In this document: in pieces, positions 15,958 through 21,696 of the stretch
How the letters are laid out: each line of letters opens with the position of its first letter
Position numbering within the stretch: position 1 is the stretch's first letter
DNA from: Neocallimastix lanati (nom. inval.)
Taxonomy: Eukaryota; Neocallimastigomycota; Neocallimastigomycetes; Neocallimastigales; Neocallimastigaceae
Assembly: GCA_016946835.1 (NCBI GenBank)
Contig: JACVTC010000510.1
Coordinates: 1 to 21,696 of the forward strand
Direction: 5' to 3'
DNA length: 21,696 nt
The notes under the pieces: generated by a model
Told to the model about the DNA's origin: nothing
What the model saw: only the letters and a program-made list of their open reading frames with translations
Databases searched by the model: none
Position numbers and translations under genes: made by a program

Positions 15958-18900
15958 CTATATTGTAGCTGAGTTATATTTTACTATATTTTTGAGGTGT
16001 ACATTCCGATTTAATAATATTCCTGAATTTGGATCAGCTAACGTAACTGTATTAAACTTTTTCTTGATTACTTTTAAAGGTCCATTAAAATAAGGTTCTA
16101 GTTTAGTTCTACTAAAGTTTCTAACTAGGACTAAATCTCCCTCCTTAATTTCCTTAGCCTGATTCATACTTTGTTTTTCTTCTCGTCTAACAGCCCAATA
16201 TTTATTTGCATTTTTCACATTTTCTGATGCTTCTATGGTCCATCTATAATGAGATATAAACTTTTCCAATAGAATTTCATCAGAAGATTTATTTATACCT
16301 TTAGTCGGTCTTGCAGCTATATCAAAAGGTTGTTGGTCTTCACGACCATAAACTAATTCAAAACTAGAATGGTTAGTGGTACTATTTTTAACAGTTCTTA
16401 AAGCCCAGAGAGCAGAGGGTAATACCTCATCCCAATCTTTATTTTTTGTCCCAAGCAATCTAAGGAGTTTACCAATTTCTTTATTACGGTTTTCCGTAAG
16501 TCCATTAGATTCGGGATGATATGTTGTAACAAATTTTATATATACATCATATAGATCTAAAAATATTTTAGTCATATCTGATGTAAATTGGGCACCATTA
16601 TCGGTGGTAATTACTTGGGGAACTCCATGACGAGAAAATACGTTAATAAGGAACTTAATTACGTCTTTAGAAGTGATATTTTCAGTGGGTTCTGCTTCTA
16701 CCCACTTAGTGAAATAATCAACAGCTACTATTATATATTGATTATTACTTCTAGTTTTAACCAGTGGACCGATAATGTCCAAACCAAGATGTACAAAAGG
16801 TCCTTCCACTTTAGTAGGTAGATTTTCTGTAGGCTCTGGATAAGGTTGTGGTCGATTTAATTGACATTTTTCACACTTACTGACAACACGTTTAACATCA
16901 TTCACCATGTCGTTCCAATAATAACTCTTACGTAAACGTTGATAAGTCTTATAATAACCATCGTGTCCAATATTATGAGCCTCTAATATTAATTTTATTC
17001 TTTCATTAAGATCGGTTACTAATTTTCTATAATTGTTACCATCAATAAAGTAGTCAATACCATCAATAGTGGTGAATTTTTCATTGATAAAATCATATAT
17101 TACTTTGGATAATAAGGCTTCATTTTCATCATTCGTAATATCATGGTTAATTATTTTGGTAGCTAAAACTACATTTTCTTTATTATTTTTCATTCGGGAT
17201 AGGGCATCAGCAAGCACATTCTTTTTACCGGTTTCATATCTAATGTCTACACCAAGCATACTAGCTGTCAAACACCATCTAGTTTGCCTTGCATTATGTG
17301 GTTCCTTATTTTTGAACAACCCTAGTAACGGTTTATGGTCCGTATATACAATAGTTGGTATTGGATTTCCATCTATATACGGTTTTAATTTAGTTATACA
17401 ATAATATAGGGCAGCACCTTCTAGGTCCGTTATACCATAATGCTTTTCTGCTCTGGTCAAACTTCTACTAATAAAGTGAATAGGGTGTTCTTTTCCAGTT
17501 TCATTATCTTTTTGTAATAACACACCTCCTATTCCATCATAAGAAGCATCGGTACGTATAATAAATTCTTTATCAAACTGAGGGAAACTTAATATGGGTG
17601 CATTTATTAGTTTTTCTTTCAGTACTTCAAACGATTTTTGGTGTTCACTAGTCCAAACATACTTCACACCTTTCCTTAATAATTTACACAAACACGCAGT
17701 AATTTGTGAATATTTATCGATGAAATTTCTATAGTATCCAACAGCTCCTAAAAATGAACGTAATTCATGGATGTCCTGAGGGGGTTTCCAATCTCTGATA
17801 ACCTCGATTTTACTATCAAGAGGTTTTAAGCCTTTAGTGGTTAATCTATGCCCCAAAACATTCACTTCTGTTTTCATGAAGTGACACTTTTCAATATTAA
17901 GTTTTAATCTATTTTCTTTGAGTATGGATAAAACTTGTTGAATATGTTGGAGGTGTTCTTCAACTGTTTTAGAGTATATAAGTATATCATCGATAAAATT
18001 ATAAACACACTTTCCTATTAAAGGAAATAGGATTCTATTCATTTCTCTTTGAAAGGTTGCAGGAGCGTTGGTTAAACCAAATGGCATAACTTTAAATTGG
18101 TAGTTACCAAACTTAGTGGTGAAAGTTGTTATACCAATACTTTCTTCCTCCATTAAAATTTGGTGATATCCAGAGTATAAGTCAATGGTAGTGAAGATAG
18201 TTGCACCATTGAGACTATCAAAAATTTCATCAATGTATGGTATAGAATAAGAATCCTTTATAGTAGAATCATTAACCTTCCTATAATCTACACACATACG
18301 CCATTTCCCATTAGGCTTTGGTACTAGAACAATAGGAGAAGACCATTCAGAATTTGAAGGCTCAATTAACTTTTTATTAATTAACTTAGTTAATTCTTCC
18401 TTTAAAATATCTGTCTTTAATTTTGTTAGCCGATAAGCTCTTTGTTTTATAGGTTTGGTACCAGCTTTTAGATTTATTTTGTGTGGTGAAAGCAATGATG
18501 GTGTTAATTCCTCAGACGACGTAGCAACAATTTCTATATTGTCCTCTAATAGGTGTATTATATCAGTTCTATATTTCTCATTTAGAGTATTCATAAATAT
18601 TGTATTATGTATATATTCCATAGGTGGTAATCCTTCTAATTTCTTTAATTCCCCACAAGCATATTTTTCCTTACTATTATCCTCAAGTAATTTGTTAACA
18701 CTACAAATATATTTTTCGTCAATTGCAGAATTATTTATTGGTGTAATAGAACTGATAGTACCATCCATGTTATATTTACATAAGCAATTATTTAAGGGAT
18801 TAATAAATAATCTATTATCAACTATAGTTTTTAAATTAATTAGCATGTCATAAAATGGTTCCTCTTTTTCTACAATTCGGAAATCAATTAACAATGAAAG

Positions 18901-20025
18901 CTCATTAATTTTCACAGGTATCCTAACGACTATTCCTTCAGAGTATTCATCGTCTCTAGTGGCAAGCATTATTCTACCACAACTATGACCAACAACGGTA
19001 TATTGGTATGGTAGAGAATTATAATATTTTTGTGACATAATATTTAAATTACTACACGTATCAATAAGTAATTTTCCAGATACGCCATCAACAGAGGCAT
19101 CTACCATTGCAATATCCTCCTCTGTTATTTCTGTACTTTTACTTTTATAGTTATGATCAACATTATTAACTAATGTTGTAGTAGCAACTACATTATTAAT
19201 AGCGCCAACAACATTAGTGGTGGCTTTTTCTAGTTTTAAACCTTGGGAAACTTGACTTCTTATTTTAGGCGCAGCATTCCAAAGCTGTCCAAAGGTAATA
19301 TTACACTTGGTATTGCTTAAATCATCCCATACATCATATTCCTTATAATTAGAAAGCATTTTAATAATTCGATTTACCCGAGGTATTTTCATACTATTAT
19401 TATTATCATTATTATTATTATTATTAATACCATCTGTATTAATTAATTTATTTAATATATTTTTATTATTCGTTACATGATTATTATCGATAATAGTTTC
19501 ATTATTATTAATATTAATAGTATTATTATTATTAATATCATTTACGACTGGGGTTTTTCTAATAGTTCCGTTGTTACTATTATTAGGATTACTAGTATTA
19601 TTATTATTATTTTTGTCTTTTTTTCTTTCTCTAGTTTGGTTAATTTCCCTTGGAGCTTCTACATTATCAACTTTTGAAGTTATTTCCTCTTTATTAGTAA
19701 TTAAGTTTACATTAGACTGACTGGATGATGCAGTTTCGAATTCTTTAGAATTAGTATTAGATTTCAAAAATCTTTCTTTATCACGTATTGCTTTTTCAAT
19801 TTTCTTTTCTTTATTGATATTTGGTTGCATAATTATTGATGTTTGCAACTGTTTCTTATGAGGTATCACCTCTTCAGTTTCCAATTCTCTTTCTTTTCTT
19901 TTTCTTAATGCAGGAGTGTTTATAGGTCGTGGATTATCACGTAGGCTTTTATGAATTTTCCTTCCTTTTCCATTATCTAACTCAACATCACTTTCATCAA
20001 GTTTTTCTTTTTGCCGCACCGACAA
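15958..20025 (-). CDS. Pol of B2, cut from its 5' end by a frameshift
   Basis: 1355 codons. From the KLDESDVELD block to the last residue it reads the same as B1 Pol, with the same protease DTC, reverse transcriptase FIDD, RNase H and D,D-35-E integrase motifs. One extra T in a run (20002-20006; five T against four in B1) puts it out of frame with the first 54 or so Pol codons (20008-20167), so it cannot be reached by the gag-pol frameshift. Its apparent first residues (MSVRQKE) are an artefact of that shift. All enzyme domains are open, so the damage is very recent or a homopolymer sequencing error. Confidence 0.85.
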   Translation of the reverse strand: MSVRQKEKLDESDVELDNGKGRKIHKSLRDNPRPINTPALRKRKERELETEEVIPHKKQLQTSIIMQPNINKEKKIEKAIRDKERFLKSNTNSKEFETASSSQSNVNLITNKEEITSKVDNVEAPREINQTRERKKDKNNNNNTSNPNNSNNGTIRKTPVVNDINNNNTININNNETIIDNNHVTNNKNILNKLINTDGINNNNNNDNNNSMKIPRVNRIIKMLSNYKEYDVWDDLSNTKCNITFGQLWNAAPKIRSQVSQGLKLEKATTNVVGAINNVVATTTLVNNVDHNYKSKSTEITEEDIAMVDASVDGVSGKLLIDTCSNLNIMSQKYYNSLPYQYTVVGHSCGRIMLATRDDEYSEGIVVRIPVKINELSLLIDFRIVEKEEPFYDMLINLKTIVDNRLFINPLNNCLCKYNMDGTISSITPINNSAIDEKYICSVNKLLEDNSKEKYACGELKKLEGLPPMEYIHNTIFMNTLNEKYRTDIIHLLEDNIEIVATSSEELTPSLLSPHKINLKAGTKPIKQRAYRLTKLKTDILKEELTKLINKKLIEPSNSEWSSPIVLVPKPNGKWRMCVDYRKVNDSTIKDSYSIPYIDEIFDSLNGATIFTTIDLYSGYHQILMEEESIGITTFTTKFGNYQFKVMPFGLTNAPATFQREMNRILFPLIGKCVYNFIDDILIYSKTVEEHLQHIQQVLSILKENRLKLNIEKCHFMKTEVNVLGHRLTTKGLKPLDSKIEVIRDWKPPQDIHELRSFLGAVGYYRNFIDKYSQITACLCKLLRKGVKYVWTSEHQKSFEVLKEKLINAPILSFPQFDKEFIIRTDASYDGIGGVLLQKDNETGKEHPIHFISRSLTRAEKHYGITDLEGAALYYCITKLKPYIDGNPIPTIVYTDHKPLLGLFKNKEPHNARQTRWCLTASMLGVDIRYETGKKNVLADALSRMKNNKENVVLATKIINHDITNDENEALLSKVIYDFINEKFTTIDGIDYFIDGNNYRKLVTDLNERIKLILEAHNIGHDGYYKTYQRLRKSYYWNDMVNDVKRVVSKCEKCQLNRPQPYPEPTENLPTKVEGPFVHLGLDIIGPLVKTRSNNQYIIVAVDYFTKWVEAEPTENITSKDVIKFLINVFSRHGVPQVITTDNGAQFTSDMTKIFLDLYDVYIKFVTTYHPESNGLTENRNKEIGKLLRLLGTKNKDWDEVLPSALWALRTVKNSTTNHSSFELVYGREDQQPFDIAARPTKGINKSSDEILLEKFISHYRWTIEASENVKNANKYWAVRREEKQSMNQAKEIKEGDLVLVRNFSRTKLEPYFNGPLKVIKKKFNTVTLADPNSGILLNRNVHLKNIVKYNSATI

Positions 20026-20117
20026 AATATTCTCCTACCTGATCATGACTTTTGATAGTATAATCCACTCTGTAGTCTTTACTTTCTGCATCAGAAGAAT
20101 TGGAAGTATATTTTAAT

Positions 20118-20167
20118 GAAGCTATTTTTTTGATGGGAGTGCTTCCTCTCCCTTCTACTGGTTTAAA
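20118..20167 (-). promoter_or_regulatory. -1 frameshift signal of B2
   Basis: Unchanged copy of the B1 signal: slippery T TTA AAC in sense (20167-20161), gag stop at 20155-20157, and both pseudoknot stems (20152-20148 with 20139-20135; 20145-20141 with 20122-20118). Confidence 0.8.
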
Positions 20168-21115
20168 GGTCCTTTGGAAAAAATCTGTTTCTTATTTTCT
20201 TCTATAATGGCTTGTAGTTTGGGACAATGTTGTTGATAATGTCCAGGTTCCTTACAGAAGAAACAGGTTTTGACGGTAGAGTTTCTTGGTCCACGTGTAA
20301 GGTTCTCCCTTTCACTTTCATCAGAAACTTTCCTATTGTCCCTGTTTTCATAAGTATTTCTTGGTGGTGAACTACGACTCTTATTATAATTATTATTATT
20401 ATTGTTGGAAATATTTCTATTAGGACTTGGTACACGATGTAACCTCACAGCAAGTCTATCCACTTTTTCTGCAATTTCATAAGCCTTTGAAAGTGGTATA
20501 TCATCAATTAAAGTTACTCTTTTCCAGGCCTCAATATTATTCTCAAGTGCATCAGCATAGTCCAAGATACTGATTTGTTTTTTGTGAGTTTTATCTAATT
20601 TTAAATATAATGTCCGATATCTTTTATTAAAATCCCTTACTTTTTCATTTCTACCAATTTTAAGAGCACGCAATTCCCTTAATAAGGTATTCTGATCTTC
20701 CTTTGCCCCATAGAATACTTCAAGAGCGTTGACGATCTCGACAAAAGAAGGATAACGGTTAGTTCTAACACTATCATTACTAGAACTACTTGAACTAGTA
20801 GAGCTACTGGTGCTAGATCCTGACATCTCACCAGTATCAGTGGAACCATTCAATTCTACATCTTCTTCTGCTGTAGTAGCAGGTAGTTTCTAATTCTTGG
20901 ATAATTTGTCTTGGTTCACCAGTAGACGTTAATAGGCAAGCAACAAAAATAGTTTTTGGATCAGTGATATTTTGTAATTGGATCCATAACTCAATTTCAG
21001 AAGCCCAAGATTTTATATCCAAATGGTCCTTGTTTAATTTATCAACATATTTTAGTTCCTTTTTAAGATCTTTAAATGAAGGAACATTAGTAGTATCAAT
21101 AGTAACTGAAGCCAT
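20155..21115 (-). pseudogene. gag of B2, broken by a one-base insertion
   Basis: Same protein as B1 Gag, but one extra T near 20886-20889 (GTTTC against GTTC in B1) shifts the frame after about 80 residues. The 5' part ends early in unrelated residues. The 3' part, with the Ser-rich stretch, capsid C-terminus and CCHC knuckle, stays open from about 20853 down to the stop at 20155. As read, B2 cannot make a full Gag; a homopolymer sequencing error is a fair alternative. Confidence 0.8.
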
Positions 21116-21173
21116 ATTTCTTGAGTAGAAATTATACAGTAATATAGGTAAAATATTCAAAATAAAAATAATA

Positions 21174-21176
<3 letters not shown>

Positions 21177-21224
<48 letters not shown>

Positions 21225-21489
21225 AGGTATGTTATAGATATATATAATATAGTATTAGAATTTATAAGTTTACAAACACTTCAGAGATTAGAAAAAAAAA
21301 ATAGGTAAGTTTACAAACACTTCAGAGATAAAAAAAAAATAAGTAAAATTTTTTTTTTTTTTTTTTTGTTTTTGTTTTTGTTTTTTTTTTTTTTTTTTTT
21401 TTTTTTTGTTTTGTTTTATTTTGATATCCAAGATTAAAATATTTTATAATTATTGTTTATTAAATTATATCTTTATAGTTATTTATATG
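21177..21489 (-). other. Leader part of B2 next to gag
   Basis: Copy of 13381-13693: A run in sense (21177-21215, 39 bases against 41), GT repeat, the 24-base direct repeat pair and the second A-rich tract. No ORF is visible. Confidence 0.6.
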
Positions 21490-21696
21490 AGGTTCGAAAT
21501 ACACTTCGACCACCTACAAGAAATATATTTTTAGGTTCGAATAACACTCGACCACCTAAGGAAATTTTATATTATTGGTTCGAATACCTTTCGATCACCA
21601 ATAGAAGATATAATTATATTAAGGTTATAAGCTCGAATGACACTTCGACCACTTATAATGATAATTATTTGGTTCAAGATACACCTCGACAACCAA
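21490..21696 (-). repeat. Hairpin array in leader of B2
   Basis: Copy of the five-unit array of B1. The fifth unit is cut by the window end two bases before its outer stem closes. No base differs from B1 that I can see. Confidence 0.75.

Larger units (their letters stand above)
14888..21696 (-). mobile_element. Element B copy 2 (B2), cut by the window edge
   Basis: Repeats B1 with an offset of 7794-7796 bp: LTR, polypurine tract (15935-15947), pol, frameshift signal, gag, A-tract (21177-21215) and hairpin array (to 21696). The rest of its leader and its 5' LTR lie outside. Visible differences from B1 are a few single-base indels and length changes in A/T runs. Confidence 0.9.

Overview
The window is extremely AT-rich eukaryotic DNA made almost entirely of Ty3/gypsy (Metaviridae-type) LTR retrotransposons; I see no ordinary cellular protein gene. 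Long A/T homopolymers, (AAT)n-coded Asn runs in the proteins and near-absence of G+C outside coding stretches fit an anaerobic gut fungus (Neocallimastigomycota) best, with a dictyostelid as the main alternative. This is inference from composition; no host gene is present to settle it.

Layout. 1-455: AT-rich DNA with several perfect inverted repeats. 456-527 (-): a degenerate tRNA-like sequence with correctly spaced A and B boxes. 540-7092: element A (+ strand), a complete LTR element (LTRs 544-1835 and 5794-7088, 4-bp target duplication GTAT) with an intact gag, a protease, and a pol that has lost reverse transcriptase and nearly all of integrase: a non-autonomous element. 7093-21696: element B (- strand), two copies in head-to-tail tandem that share the middle LTR (7093-8140, 14888-15934). 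Copy B1 is complete and open (gag 12360-13319, pol 8164-12372). Copy B2 runs off the right edge and carries two single-base frameshifts.

How the parts work together. In both families gag and pol are joined by a -1 ribosomal frameshift: a U UUA AAN slippery heptamer at the gag stop, followed by a short H-type pseudoknot. The two pseudoknots have unrelated stem sequences but the same architecture. Both families have LTRs starting TGATAAA, a primer site beginning TGGTGGAGA, and a long structured A-rich leader before gag. Family B also carries a tandem array of at least five hairpins with mutually compensating stems in its leader. A abuts B exactly at one GTAT, 13-16 bp upstream of the tRNA-like sequence, which suggests that two elements used the same Pol III-associated target in succession.
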